DNA from: an uncultured Lachnospiraceae bacterium
GTDB lineage: Bacteria > Bacillota > Clostridia > Lachnospirales > Lachnospiraceae
DNA: 64,000 nt
Direction: 5' to 3'
Assembly (NCBI GenBank): GCA_910578555.1
Contig: CAJTPS010000001.1
Span: 124,001 to 188,000 of the forward strand
Under the pieces are notes generated by a model that searched no databases, was not told the origin of the DNA, and saw only the letters and a program-made list of their open reading frames with translations. Positions 35,415-44,449 of the stretch are shown here, piece by piece. A program made the position numbers and the translations under genes. Position 1 is the stretch's first letter. Each line of letters opens with the position of its first letter.

Positions 35415-35481
35415 GAAATTCCTCGGCTTCTTTCGAGCCCGCGAAGCGGGACTCGCAATCGAGCGCAGCTCGATTTTTTAT
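35415..35481 (+). repeat. Dispersed repeat with terminator hairpin, second copy
   Basis: Contains CGAGCCCGCGAAGCGGGACTCG (two nested stems) and ATCGAGC-GCA-GCTCGAT followed by six T, the same layout and nearly the same letters as the reverse complement of 9541-9590. It stands between the small-protein gene and the convergent nicotinate phosphoribosyltransferase gene and can act as a terminator for plus-strand reads. Confidence 0.8.
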
Positions 35482-35490
35482 GTGGTAGAA

Positions 35491-36942
35491 TTATGCATTC
35501 ATCTGATCCAGCAGAGAAATCTTAATGTCATACAGCCTGCTGGACAGATCCACGTATACCTTGTGGGGATTCACGAGACGTCTCGTTTCTTCCCAGAGTG
35601 TGTCCAATTCTTCCTGACAGTAGGCGCGGATGTCCATGACCTTCGGAGAGGTGTAACAGCATTCACCGCCGCGGAAGACAGGCACCATCAGTTCTCTTAA
35701 CGTGTAGCTTCCGCCGGGCAGCTTTGTTTTCTTCCATGGTTCGTTCGGATCGAACAGCAGCAGGGGAGCGTTCTCGTCAAATTTCTCATCTACCAGACAG
35801 ATCAGATCGGCTTTGATCTTGCCGGTCTCCTTCTCATAGATTCGATAGATCGTTTTGTTTCCGGGATTGGTGACTTTTTCCGTGTTCTCGGACAGCTTGA
35901 TCTTGGGAATGAATTTCCCGTCTTTACCCATCACAGCGGCTAATTTATAGACGCCGCCGAAGGATGGACAGTCTTTCGATGTAATCATGTGTGTGCCCAC
36001 GCCCCAGGAGGTGATGGCGGCGCCCTGATCTTTCAGACTTTGGATCAAGAACTCATCCAGATCGTTGGAGGCGGAGATAACGGCATCGGGGAATCCCGCG
36101 TCGTCTAACATCTTGCGCGCTTTTTTAGACAGATAAGCGAGGTCGCCGCTGTCTAAACGGATGCCGTAGAAGGTAAGCGGAATGCCCGCCTGTTTCATTT
36201 CAGTAAAAACGCGGATCGCGTTGGGTACGCCGGATTTTAATGTGTCATAGGTGTCGACCAGCAGAATACATGCGGAAGGGTACATATCGGCGTAAGTCTT
36301 AAAAGCAGTGTATTCATCGGGGAAACTCATGATCCAGCTGTGGGCGTGGGTACCCTTCACCGGCACGTCAAAGAGTTGTCCGCACAAGACGTTGGATGTA
36401 CCGATACAGCCGCCGATCATAGCGGCTCTCGCACCGTAAGTACCGGCGTCAGGACCCTGGGCGCGGCGCAGACCAAACTCCATGATGCCGGCACCGTGGG
36501 CGGCATAGCAGACTCTTGCCGCTTTTGTTGCGATCAGGCTCTGGTGGTTGATGATGTTTAAGATTGCAGTCTCTACGAGCTGCGCCTGCATGATCGGCGC
36601 GATTACTTTGACGAGCGGTTCCCTCGGGAAGACAACGGTTCCCTCCGGAATCGCATAGATGTCTCCGGTAAATTTAAAGTCCCTCAGATAGTCAAGAAAG
36701 TCTTTGCCGAAAATACCAAGGCTCGCAAGGTATCTGATATCTTCATCATCGAAATGTAGATCCTTGACATATTGTATGACCTGTTCCAGGCCGGCCGCGA
36801 TGGCAAATCCGCCGTCACAGGGATTGCTTCTGTAGAAGGCATCGAAGATAACGGTTTCATTCTGATCCTTGTTCTTAAAGTAGCCCTGCATCATGGTCAG
36901 TTCGTACAGATCGGTGAGCAGGGTCATGTTTTGTCGGTCCAT
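35491..36942 (-). CDS. pncB: Nicotinate phosphoribosyltransferase
   Basis: 483-residue enzyme of NAD salvage, joining nicotinate and PRPP. N-terminal LLTDLYELTMMQGYFKNKDQNE, the region GIMEFGLRRAQGPDAGTYGA, the phosphorylated-His motif GTHAHSWIMSF and GIRLDSGDLAYLSKKARKML are diagnostic of PncB. Start follows GGAGGAATACA. Full length. Monocistronic as far as the window shows; it converges with the terminator repeat at 35415. The C-terminal LYDIKISLLDQMNA is typical of Firmicute copies. Confidence 0.94.
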   Translation of the reverse strand: MDRQNMTLLTDLYELTMMQGYFKNKDQNETVIFDAFYRSNPCDGGFAIAAGLEQVIQYVKDLHFDDEDIRYLASLGIFGKDFLDYLRDFKFTGDIYAIPEGTVVFPREPLVKVIAPIMQAQLVETAILNIINHQSLIATKAARVCYAAHGAGIMEFGLRRAQGPDAGTYGARAAMIGGCIGTSNVLCGQLFDVPVKGTHAHSWIMSFPDEYTAFKTYADMYPSACILLVDTYDTLKSGVPNAIRVFTEMKQAGIPLTFYGIRLDSGDLAYLSKKARKMLDDAGFPDAVISASNDLDEFLIQSLKDQGAAITSWGVGTHMITSKDCPSFGGVYKLAAVMGKDGKFIPKIKLSENTEKVTNPGNKTIYRIYEKETGKIKADLICLVDEKFDENAPLLLFDPNEPWKKTKLPGGSYTLRELMVPVFRGGECCYTSPKVMDIRAYCQEELDTLWEETRRLVNPHKVYVDLSSRLYDIKISLLDQMNA

Positions 36943-37414
36943 TGTATTCCTCCATTGTTTCCCTTTGCATTGGGAGTGCTATCATTAACAGGATGTGTAT
37001 GTCACAGCGTATATAATCAGGGTATACGCATGACATCAGTCTTATTTTACACCAAATTGCCGTGATGGAAAAGCTTTTTACACAAAAAGACAAGACAAGT
37101 GACAAGACAGCATTACTTGTCATACGTTCGTCAGAGGTGACGCCTAAACAGATATAGAAAACTTCGTCGACTCGCTTTCGCTCCTTGAGTATTCTATATC
37201 TGTCCGGGCTGGTTTCTGGTGGGGGACTGACAAGTGATAATACAGTTAAAATGGTTAGCGCGACATCTGCCATATTTTGTATAGGACAGAATCTATTAAA
37301 ATATGACAAATGAATTGAATCTGCGGGGGGTTATATAGTACAATATAGATAAATTATTTTATGCGATAAGTAAAATCGGCGTTGCGTATGCAGCACAGTA
37401 ACGGAGGAAAATTT
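36943..37414. other. Intergenic region upstream of hypB with an inverted repeat
   Basis: A stem-loop at about 37151-37203 pairs CAGATATAGAA with TTCTATATCTG around a loop rich in CTCGCTTTCGCTCC. Short repeats of GACAAG occur at 37089-37105. A -10-like TACAAT lies near 37339, but no clear -35. No riboswitch was recognised; a nickel-sensing NiCo element was specifically looked for and not seen. Confidence 0.4.
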
Positions 37415-38086
37415 ATGAAGGAAGTACGGATTCTGGAAATCAAACAGAGTGTTTATGCTGATAATGACAAACAGGCGCAGGCACTTCGTCAGGAACTGAA
37501 AGAAAAGGGGGTATTCCTTTTAAATCTCATGTCGTCGCCGGGTTCGGGCAAGACCACAACGCTGATGAAGACTATTGAGGCATTAAAGGATAAACTGCAG
37601 ATCGGGGTGATGGAAGCGGATATAGATTCCGATGTGGACGCCAAAACGATCTCGGAGTCCGGCGCGAAAGTGATCCAGCTTCATACCGGGGGAATGTGCC
37701 ATCTGGATGCAGAGATGACCAGACAGGGACTGGACGGACTGCAGACGGAAGGAATCGAACTGGCAATCCTTGAGAATGTGGGGAACCTGGTGTGCCCGGC
37801 AGAGTTTGACACCGGGGCGTCTAAAAATGCCATGATTCTGTCCGTGCCGGAGGGTGATGATAAGCCGTTAAAGTACCCGCTCATGTTTTCGATCTGTGAC
37901 GTGGTATTGATCAACAAGATTGACGTTCTGCCTTATTTTGATTTCGACATGGAGAAGTGCAAAGAATACATACATATGCGCAATCCCCGGGCGAAGATTA
38001 TTCCGGTCTGCGCCAGGACAGGGGAAGGCATACAGGAGTGGGCAGGCTGGCTGGAAGAAGAAGTGAGGAAGTGGCGTGAGGCATAG
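37415..38086 (+). CDS. hypB: Hydrogenase/nickel-enzyme maturation GTPase HypB
   Basis: 223-residue GTPase that delivers nickel with HypA. Walker A is LMSSPGSGKTTTL; the metal-site motif HTGGMCHLDAEM, then ILENVGNLVCPAEFDTG and LINKIDVLPYF (the guanine-specific NKxD) are diagnostic. It lacks the His-rich N-terminal nickel store of some HypB. Start at 37415 after ACGGAGGAA. hypB begins a gene set (flavoprotein, hypA, membrane protein) with no hydrogenase subunit and no hypCDEF in the window, so its client enzyme is unknown. The gap of 78 bases to the flavoprotein and shared strand suggest one operon. Confidence 0.93.
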   Translation: MKEVRILEIKQSVYADNDKQAQALRQELKEKGVFLLNLMSSPGSGKTTTLMKTIEALKDKLQIGVMEADIDSDVDAKTISESGAKVIQLHTGGMCHLDAEMTRQGLDGLQTEGIELAILENVGNLVCPAEFDTGASKNAMILSVPEGDDKPLKYPLMFSICDVVLINKIDVLPYFDFDMEKCKEYIHMRNPRAKIIPVCARTGEGIQEWAGWLEEEVRKWREA

Positions 38087-38164
38087 GAGTTTCGTGAAAG
38101 CTATATAGTGAATCAGGAAAGAAATTTTTTGCAGGAAATAAAATAAACTTTGAGGGAGGAAGGT

Positions 38165-40960
38165 ATGGAGAGAAAACTGGACAAAGAATTGTATCCGGAG
38201 TATATCTATCCGGAGCATAAGACGGATCACAGCGAACCGCCCCGGGAGAGCATTGTCAAACTGGGAAAGATGATCACGGACAGGATCCCCCAGAAGCTGG
38301 GGATCAAGAAGATCACGCCGGATGATCCGGAGTATTGGGGACTGGCAGGCGTGGTGACCGACGAGGAGGCGGAAATCGCCTTAAAACTCGGCGTCAGAAA
38401 ACCGAAAACGCTGCCGGAGATTGCGAAGCTGACGGGAATTCCGGAGAAAGAACTGGAACCGAAGCTGCAGGCGATGTCCGTAAAGGGCATACTGGAGTAT
38501 AACTGGGAGAACCCGAAGCATGAGAAACAGTATCTGCTTCCCATGTTTGTGCCCGGCTCGGCGGAATTTTTTAATATGAACAGCAAAGTGGTGGAAGAAC
38601 ACCCGGAAGTCACGCTGTTCTTCGAGCATATGTCCAGACTGCCCCTCGAGATGGTAACGCCTTTTGTAGGAGAGGGCGGAAACGGTATCGGTATGCATGT
38701 CATTCCGGTGGAAAAGGCTATTGAGATGGAAAACGAATCCATTGATCTGGAACATATTTCCTACTGGCTGTCGAAATATGAAGGCAAGTATGCGGCAAGC
38801 CCCTGTTCCTGCCGTCGTTCCCGTCTGGTACATGATGAAGGCTGTGCCGATGACCCGGAGGGCTGGTGCGTGGCAGTGGGTGATATGGCGGATTACGTGG
38901 TGGAGACCCAGAAGGACGGACGATATATCACGAAAGAGGAAGCACTTGCCATATTTAAGCAGGCGGAGGATAACGGGTTTGTTCATCAGATTACAAACAT
39001 TGACGGCGCAAACAAGATCTTTGCGATCTGTAACTGCAATGTGAACGTGTGCTATGCACTCAGGACCTCCCAGCTTTTTAACACGCCGAATATGTCCCGT
39101 TCCGCTTATATTGCAAAAGTGGATAAGGATAAGTGCGTTGCCTGCGGAAAATGTGTGGAAGCATGTCCGGCGGGTGCGGTGAAACTGGGACAGAAGCTGT
39201 GCAGGAAGGACGGCAGTGAAGTGGACTATCCGAAGATGCCGCTTCCCCAGGAACAAAAGTGGGGCGAGCATATGTGGACCCATAATTACAGGGACGTGAA
39301 CAGGATCAACTGCTACGATACGGGAACTGCGCCCTGTAAGACTGCGTGTCCGGCACATATTGCGGTGCAGGGCTATCTGAAACTGGCTAAGGAAGGACGG
39401 TATGAGGAAGCGCTGGCGCTGATCAAGAAGGATAACCCGCTGCCGGCGATCTGCGGACGGATCTGTAACAGACGCTGTGAGGATGCCTGTACGCGGGGGA
39501 CTTTGGATGAGGCGGTTGCCATTGACGCAGTGAAGAGGTTTGTGGCAGAGAGAGACTTGCATGCGGAAACACGCTACATACCCAAACCGACAGTGCCGTC
39601 CTTGAAGGGAAGCTTCGACGAGAAGATCGCCATCATCGGCGCCGGCCCGGCAGGATTGTCCTGCGCGTATTACCTGGCGGATAAGGGGTATAAGCCGACG
39701 ATATTCGAGAAGAGTGAGAAGCCCGGCGGTATGCTGACTTACGGGATTCCTTCCTATAAACTGGAAAAAAATCTGATCGAGGCGGAGATCGATGTGATCA
39801 GAGCCATGGGCGTTGAGATCAAATGCGGTGTGGAGGTCGGCAGAGATGTTACGATTCCACAGCTTCGTGAACAGGGATACAAAGGATTTTACATAGCCAT
39901 CGGCTGTCAGGGCGGCAGGAAGCCGAACGTGCCCGGCGAGGATGCGCAGGGCGTTTATACGGCGGTAGAGTTCCTGAAGGAAGCCGGACAGAAAGAGAAG
40001 TTTGATCTGGGCGGCGACGTGATCGTTGTGGGCGGCGGAAATGTGGCTATCGATGCGGCCAGAATGAGCACCCGGTGCGGTGACGGCAAGGTGTCCATGT
40101 TCTGTCTGGAGAGCCGCGATGAGATGCCCGCCAGCCGGGAGGAGATTCTGGAGGCCACGGAAGAGAACATTGCCATTCATAACGGCTGGGGACCGAAAGA
40201 GATTCTGACGGAGAACGGCAGGGCGACAGGCGTGGTATTCAAGAGATGCATCCGTGTGTATGATGAGAATCATCGTTTTGCACCGATGTATGACGAGAAT
40301 GATACCATGACCGTTTCCTGTGCAGGCGTGATCTTCAGCGTAGGACAGGGAATTGTATGGGGCGACCTTCTGAAAGATACGAAAGTAGAACTGCGTCCGA
40401 ACGGCGGCGCGATTGCCGACAGATTGACGTATCAGACAGCGGAGCCGGATATTTTCGTGGGCGGTGACGTCTACACGGGACCGAAATTTGCCATAGATGC
40501 CATTGCGGCGGGACGTGAGGGGGCTATCTCTCTGCACCGGTTCGTGCATGAGCACTGCACGTTGACCATCGGAAGAAACAGGCGGGATTTCATAGAACTT
40601 GATAAGGATGATATTTTCATTGCAAGCTATGACAATACCGACAGGCAGAGACCGGAGAAGGCGGAAGAGGCACAGGCCCGTTCCTTCCGTGACCTGTCGC
40701 ACACCTTGACCGAGGAGCAGGTGAAAGCGGAGACTTCCCGCTGTCTCGGATGCGGCGCGTCGGTGGTTGATCCGAACAAATGTATCGGCTGCGGGATCTG
40801 TACAACGAAATGCGTGTTTGACGCGATTACGCTTCACAGGGAACTGCCGGGCTGTTCTACAATGGTGAAATCGGAAGATAAGCTGAAATATATTCTTCCG
40901 AATATGGTGAAGCAGTCTATTAAAGTCAAGTTTGCACGCAAAGGGAAACAGGATGCATGA
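38165..40960 (+). CDS. Large multi-cluster Fe-S flavoprotein, GltD-like NAD(P)-dependent oxidoreductase
   Basis: 931-residue protein. Residues 1-320: alpha/winged-helix-like part plus a Cys-rich segment (PCSCRRSR, DDPEGWCVAVGD, CNCNVNVC), not a family I can name. About 318-345: 4Fe-4S ferredoxin motif CVACGKCVEACPAGAV. About 390-470: the GltD-type cysteine domain (CKTACPAHIAVQGYL, CGRICNRRCEDACTRG). About 480-800: FAD- and NAD(P)-binding domains (IAIIGAGPAGLSCAYYLAD, VIVVGGGNVAIDAARMS, IFVGGDVYTGP). C-terminus: second ferredoxin (CLGCGAS, CIGCGICTTKC). Start at 38165 after GGAGGAAGG. The 3' end overlaps hypA by 8 bases. It looks like the electron-transfer subunit for a redox enzyme that needs nickel, or itself a novel one. 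Confidence 0.85.
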   Translation: MERKLDKELYPEYIYPEHKTDHSEPPRESIVKLGKMITDRIPQKLGIKKITPDDPEYWGLAGVVTDEEAEIALKLGVRKPKTLPEIAKLTGIPEKELEPKLQAMSVKGILEYNWENPKHEKQYLLPMFVPGSAEFFNMNSKVVEEHPEVTLFFEHMSRLPLEMVTPFVGEGGNGIGMHVIPVEKAIEMENESIDLEHISYWLSKYEGKYAASPCSCRRSRLVHDEGCADDPEGWCVAVGDMADYVVETQKDGRYITKEEALAIFKQAEDNGFVHQITNIDGANKIFAICNCNVNVCYALRTSQLFNTPNMSRSAYIAKVDKDKCVACGKCVEACPAGAVKLGQKLCRKDGSEVDYPKMPLPQEQKWGEHMWTHNYRDVNRINCYDTGTAPCKTACPAHIAVQGYLKLAKEGRYEEALALIKKDNPLPAICGRICNRRCEDACTRGTLDEAVAIDAVKRFVAERDLHAETRYIPKPTVPSLKGSFDEKIAIIGAGPAGLSCAYYLADKGYKPTIFEKSEKPGGMLTYGIPSYKLEKNLIEAEIDVIRAMGVEIKCGVEVGRDVTIPQLREQGYKGFYIAIGCQGGRKPNVPGEDAQGVYTAVEFLKEAGQKEKFDLGGDVIVVGGGNVAIDAARMSTRCGDGKVSMFCLESRDEMPASREEILEATEENIAIHNGWGPKEILTENGRATGVVFKRCIRVYDENHRFAPMYDENDTMTVSCAGVIFSVGQGIVWGDLLKDTKVELRPNGGAIADRLTYQTAEPDIFVGGDVYTGPKFAIDAIAAGREGAISLHRFVHEHCTLTIGRNRRDFIELDKDDIFIASYDNTDRQRPEKAEEAQARSFRDLSHTLTEEQVKAETSRCLGCGASVVDPNKCIGCGICTTKCVFDAITLHRELPGCSTMVKSEDKLKYILPNMVKQSIKVKFARKGKQDA

Positions 40961-41297
40961 ATTAGGCGTTGTATTTCATATTATGGACAGTCTGGAAAAG
41001 GTCGCGGCTGAGAATGAGGTGGAGGGGATCTCCAAAGTAGTTCTGGAACTGGGAGAGGTGTCTACGGTGATCGAGTCCTATCTGCAAAACTGTTGGAAAT
41101 GGGCGGCGAAGAAGCGGGAACTTTTTTCGGAAGCGGAGCTTGTTGTGGAGATTCTGCCTGCCGTTACCTACTGTGAAGGCTGCGAGAAGACTTATTCCAC
41201 CGTGGAGCACGGCAAGATCTGTCCTTATTGCCACAGCCCGGATACGTGGCTGTTACAGGGAAGTGAGTTCAATATCAAAGAAATAGAAGTCTATTGA
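40953..41297 (+). CDS. hypA: Hydrogenase nickel-incorporation protein HypA
   Basis: 114-residue nickel chaperone. The start MHELGVV gives the required N-terminal Met-His-Glu nickel site. The zinc finger is CEGCEKTY...CPYCHSP. Start chosen at 40953 since it gives the exact HypA N-terminus; it lies inside the end of the flavoprotein frame, so the two are translationally coupled. Length and motifs are normal. It supplies Ni with HypB. Confidence 0.93.
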   Translation: MHELGVVFHIMDSLEKVAAENEVEGISKVVLELGEVSTVIESYLQNCWKWAAKKRELFSEAELVVEILPAVTYCEGCEKTYSTVEHGKICPYCHSPDTWLLQGSEFNIKEIEVY

Positions 41298-41324
41298 TCA
41301 GAAGAAATGAGAGGGGGAATTGAT

Positions 41325-42359
41325 ATGTTTCATTTAAGTGACGGTATGATCGGCTGGCAGCTTTTAGGCTGGGTGCTTGTTTTTGCGGGGCTGATCATTA
41401 TGAATGAGGTTGCACGGCGGACGAAATTCGGAGGCGGATTGTGCTTCTTCGCGATCCCGGCGGTGCTGACGGTTTATTTTATTTCCATATATGTAGGCGC
41501 GGCGAAAGGTGCGGAGTGGGCGATGACGAACCAGACCTACGTGCATATGAACAGCTGGTTCCATTATGCCAAGCTGTATGCGGCACTGGCCGGATGTATC
41601 GGCTTTATGATTCTGAAGTATAAGTGGGGAAGTCTGGGAAAATCCCATGCCTTTAAGGTATTCCCGTTTGTGATTGTTGCGATTAACATTCTGATTGCGG
41701 TGGTATCCGATTTTGAGTCTGCTGTCCGGGCGGGTGATATCATGGGCGGCTGGTGGAAATCTTCCGAGGGCGTATGGCTCTACGGCGGCTGGTGGAATGT
41801 CCTGAACGGCATTGCCGGACTCATCAACATTGTCTGCATGACAGGATGGTGGGGAATTTACTCATCCAGGGATAAAAAAGATATGTTATGGCCGGATATG
41901 ACATGGCAGTTTATTCTTGCATACGATATCTGGAATTTCCAGTATACTTATCTGAATCTGCCGACCCATGCATGGTACTGTGGATTTGCGCTGCTTCTGG
42001 CTCCTACGATTGCGAATGCGCTCTGGAATAAGGGCGGCTGGATTCAGAACCGTGCCAATACGCTGGCGCTGTGGTGTATGTTCGCGCAGGTGTTCCCGCT
42101 GTTCCAGGACGGCAGCCGTTTCACTACCGTATCATCCGTGTACGGGGCAGGCGGCGCCGCGGCGGCATTTGGAGAGGCGATGCCGACTACGGCAAATCCC
42201 GTTGCACAGGGAATCATTTCGGTGCTCTCTATCGCAGTAAATATCGTGGTATTTGCGGTGATCTTAAAGCGCGCGAAGACGCAGAAGAAGAACCCTTATA
42301 CGAATGAGATCTTTACGGACCAGAAGGATTTCATTGCGGCGATGAACAGGGCGGAATAA
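41325..42359 (+). CDS. Polytopic membrane protein, resembles DUF5692
   Basis: 344 residues with about eight hydrophobic helices and many tryptophans (GGWWKSSEGVWLYGGWWN, TGWWGIYSSRDKKDMLWPD). It resembles the DUF5692 family, which has no known function; that assignment is from memory of the family and should be tested. Start at 41325 follows GAGGGGG. It is the last gene of the hypB operon and ends before a terminator at 42366. Position suggests a membrane anchor, transporter or quinone-linked partner of the flavoprotein. Confidence 0.65.
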   Translation: MFHLSDGMIGWQLLGWVLVFAGLIIMNEVARRTKFGGGLCFFAIPAVLTVYFISIYVGAAKGAEWAMTNQTYVHMNSWFHYAKLYAALAGCIGFMILKYKWGSLGKSHAFKVFPFVIVAINILIAVVSDFESAVRAGDIMGGWWKSSEGVWLYGGWWNVLNGIAGLINIVCMTGWWGIYSSRDKKDMLWPDMTWQFILAYDIWNFQYTYLNLPTHAWYCGFALLLAPTIANALWNKGGWIQNRANTLALWCMFAQVFPLFQDGSRFTTVSSVYGAGGAAAAFGEAMPTTANPVAQGIISVLSIAVNIVVFAVILKRAKTQKKNPYTNEIFTDQKDFIAAMNRAE

Positions 42360-42365
42360 AAGAAT

Positions 42366-42404
42366 ACCCCTTCTGCCATGAGTGAATGGCAGGAGGGGTG
42401 TTTT
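42366..42404 (+). terminator. Terminator of the hyp operon
   Basis: ACCCCTTCTGCCAT (42366-42379) pairs with ATGGCAGGAGGGGT (42386-42399) with one wobble, followed by GTTTT. It is the first strong stem downstream of the membrane protein stop and marks the end of the operon. Confidence 0.8.
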
Positions 42405-42535
42405 GCCAAATGAACGGTTCGTTGTACTAGAAATAATCCGGCACAATATTGTATTCATGCAGCAATTTGTCACAATATGCGGAATCATTCGGTTACGGCG
42501 CATTCTATTGCCATTTCTAACTTGCGGGATGAGCT

Positions 42536-43267
42536 TTACGGCTGCTCCAGGATAATTCCGGTTGCTTTCTTAAGCTGTGCGACCCAGTCGCCCGTCCGGC
42601 AGAATACGATACACTCCTGATAGCCGTCGCTTGTCACGTACAGATGCCTGTTGCCGCTCTGTTCAGAGATCACATCATTCATAAAAGTCAGCATTCCCGT
42701 GTCAAACCAATCGTTATAGACAATGGCGTTATACTGATAAGTCTTGCCGTTACAGCAAAAAGAAATGGTCTGTATGCCGGTGCCGGAGTCGTAATCGACC
42801 TGGCTGGTGTCTTCTGTAATGTCTGTGAATACAAGATCGTCTCCGGCAATTTCGGCGACACTTTGCACAAAAGCGGTGTACATGGTGTCAAGCTCCATAC
42901 ATTCCATGTCAAAGCAAAAGAACTGTCTCGGCCCGGTGGATGGTTCCGCCGACTCCTCACTGTAAAGCAGCCAGTCTATATTCATGAGAATCATACCGTT
43001 TAGCTGCTCATGATCCATTGATTCCATGATTTCAGCCGGAAAAGAAGCGAAGCTGTCGGTAATTTCGTCTTCTACCGACGTCGCATCGATGCCGAGTTCT
43101 TTTAATGCGGCGATGGTCTCATGAACGGTGAGGACGGCATCTGCGGTGTAGTAGGAGCCTGTCTGCTGCATCTGCCCGATGGAATCATTGCTGAAATAGC
43201 GGAAAGCCATAGCGGCTGCCAGCATCAGCAACGGTATAAATAGTGCGATGAATGTGCTTTTGTGCAT
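42536..43267 (-). CDS. Membrane-anchored extracytoplasmic protein of unknown function (intact copy)
   Basis: 243 residues, not recognised. N-terminal signal-anchor helix (TFIALFIPLLMLAAAMAF) then a roughly 220-residue extracytoplasmic domain with ETIAALKELGIDATSVED and acidic patches. No lipobox Cys is well placed. RBS AGAGGTC precedes its ATG. It is the complete version of a gene whose truncated, near-identical copy lies at 44931-45116. It is divergent from nothing else: on the same strand, downstream of the truncated rrf2 copy. Confidence 0.7.
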   Translation of the reverse strand: MHKSTFIALFIPLLMLAAAMAFRYFSNDSIGQMQQTGSYYTADAVLTVHETIAALKELGIDATSVEDEITDSFASFPAEIMESMDHEQLNGMILMNIDWLLYSEESAEPSTGPRQFFCFDMECMELDTMYTAFVQSVAEIAGDDLVFTDITEDTSQVDYDSGTGIQTISFCCNGKTYQYNAIVYNDWFDTGMLTFMNDVISEQSGNRHLYVTSDGYQECIVFCRTGDWVAQLKKATGIILEQP

Positions 43268-43293
43268 GTGTTTTGACCTCTCTTAAGATATAC

Positions 43294-43579
43294 TTATTTC
43301 ATTATATCCGATAATGTGATTCCGTCAAAGTATGTGTTTGTAAGCTTATGAAATTCCGTCCACATCGGTAATGTCTTACAGGTTCCGGAACGTTCGCAGA
43401 TATCCGCAGCGCAGCCAAGACAGGCTACCGGCGCGAGATCTCCTTCTGTAAGCCGCAGAATGTCTCCGACACGGTACATGTCGGGAGCAGAAGTCAGGCG
43501 GTAGCCGCCGCCTTTGCCCTGATGGTTCTTGAGCCGGGAGACCGCCCAGGGCTTCAGCGACAGCCTGATTGGTGAGCAA
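43294..43579 (-). pseudogene. Truncated rrf2-nifU chimeric fragment (duplicated copy)
   Basis: Bases 43294-43520 encode the last 76 codons of the Rrf2 regulator, nearly identical to 45143-45370. The N-terminal half of that gene is absent: at 43521 the sequence jumps to a piece of the nifU gene (GAGCCGGGAGACCG...GGTGAGC, 43533-43578). The resulting chimeric frame has no sensible protein. It is the remnant of a duplicated rrf2-nifU end after a deletion of about 290 bases relative to the other copy. Confidence 0.85.
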
Positions 43580-43747
43580 AACTTTTACTGTACATTTGGA
43601 CTGCCTCCTATTCTTGAGATAGGCTTACGACACCTTTCTTATTTTAATATAGAATGCTTTTTTATACCTCTTCGCTACAGCTTACCCTATTCTCCTCGGC
43701 ATAGCTGTGGGATTAGCGTTTTCATTTACTTGCCCTAATCTATGCAC

Positions 43748-43783
43748 CTAAAAAAAGATGGCTTTAACACCATCTTTTTTAGG
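43748..43783. terminator. Bidirectional terminator
   Basis: CCTAAAAAAAGATGG and CCATCTTTTTTAGG form a tight stem with long A- and T-runs on both sides, able to stop transcription in either direction. It isolates the insert holding the XRE regulator from the duplicated segment on its left. Confidence 0.85.
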
Positions 43784-43951
43784 CTATCCATTTTATTTAC
43801 ATTTTACTTGATATTGTTATATCAAAGTATATTATAACTAAATCCCCAGTCATAAAAAACTTCTACATAACAAGTCTTGGTTTCATTAGTAGGAAATACC
43901 GTACCGTCAATTTTATAATATTGTATATTAAAAACTTAAATCTTTTTCTTT

Positions 43952-44449
43952 TCATTTGGTTTTCCCCCCCTTTTTCTTCAAGTTTAAATATATTCCAGAC
44001 CCAATAAGCAACACAGACAGCAATAGAACAATGGATAGCGGATATTCTAGGATATAGTCATATGAGTGCTCATAGGCTGTTTTAAAAATTTCCATATTTT
44101 TAGTCTGTATCATTTCTGCAAGAAGAGGCAAATTAATCAAAAAGAGTATACCAGCGACCAAGAACCCCCAACTATAATCTTTGCCATTTTTTGCAGGCAT
44201 TTCTTCTTTGCTTTTCCTATATACACCGCCTTCACCCTTGAGCATTTCATCAAGCGATACATCAAATTTATCACTTATTGAAATAATAGTATTGATACTG
44301 GGTACGGAAATTCCCATTTCCCATCTTGATACAGCCTGCCGCGATATTCCCAGTCTCTCTGCAAATTCTTCCTGAGAAAGCCCATTTTTCTTTCTAATAT
44401 TTAAAATAGCCTTTGCAATTCGCTGATTGCCGTCTTTGGATTTATTCAT
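43952..44449 (-). CDS. XRE family transcriptional regulator with two C-terminal membrane helices
   Basis: 165 residues. Residues 10-66 form a cro/C1-type helix-turn-helix (IRKKNGLSQEEFAERLGISR, SRWEMGISVPSI). After a polar linker come two membrane segments, WGFLVAGILFLINLPLL and LSIVLLLSVLLIGSGIYL, so this is a membrane-tethered DNA-binding protein. Base composition is more A/T-rich than that of its neighbours. It lies inside the segment that separates the two copies of the duplicated region. Its targets are unknown; a membrane anchor suggests a response to an envelope cue. Confidence 0.8.
   Translation of the reverse strand: MNKSKDGNQRIAKAILNIRKKNGLSQEEFAERLGISRQAVSRWEMGISVPSINTIISISDKFDVSLDEMLKGEGGVYRKSKEEMPAKNGKDYSWGFLVAGILFLINLPLLAEMIQTKNMEIFKTAYEHSYDYILEYPLSIVLLLSVLLIGSGIYLNLKKKGGKTK

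Noticed and set aside
36943..37414. Nickel/cobalt riboswitch upstream of hypB
   Set aside because: A structured segment exists, but the conserved purine-rich internal loops of that class could not be found.
38381..40837. Very long minus-strand open frame (818 codons) opposite the flavoprotein gene
   Set aside because: It is the antisense shadow of a G/C-rich gene with clear Fe-S and FAD motifs; its own translation shows no motif.
43376..43579. Open frame joining NifU and Rrf2 segments as a new fusion protein
   Set aside because: It arises from a deletion in a duplicated copy, reads the Rrf2 part in the wrong frame and lacks a ribosome site.
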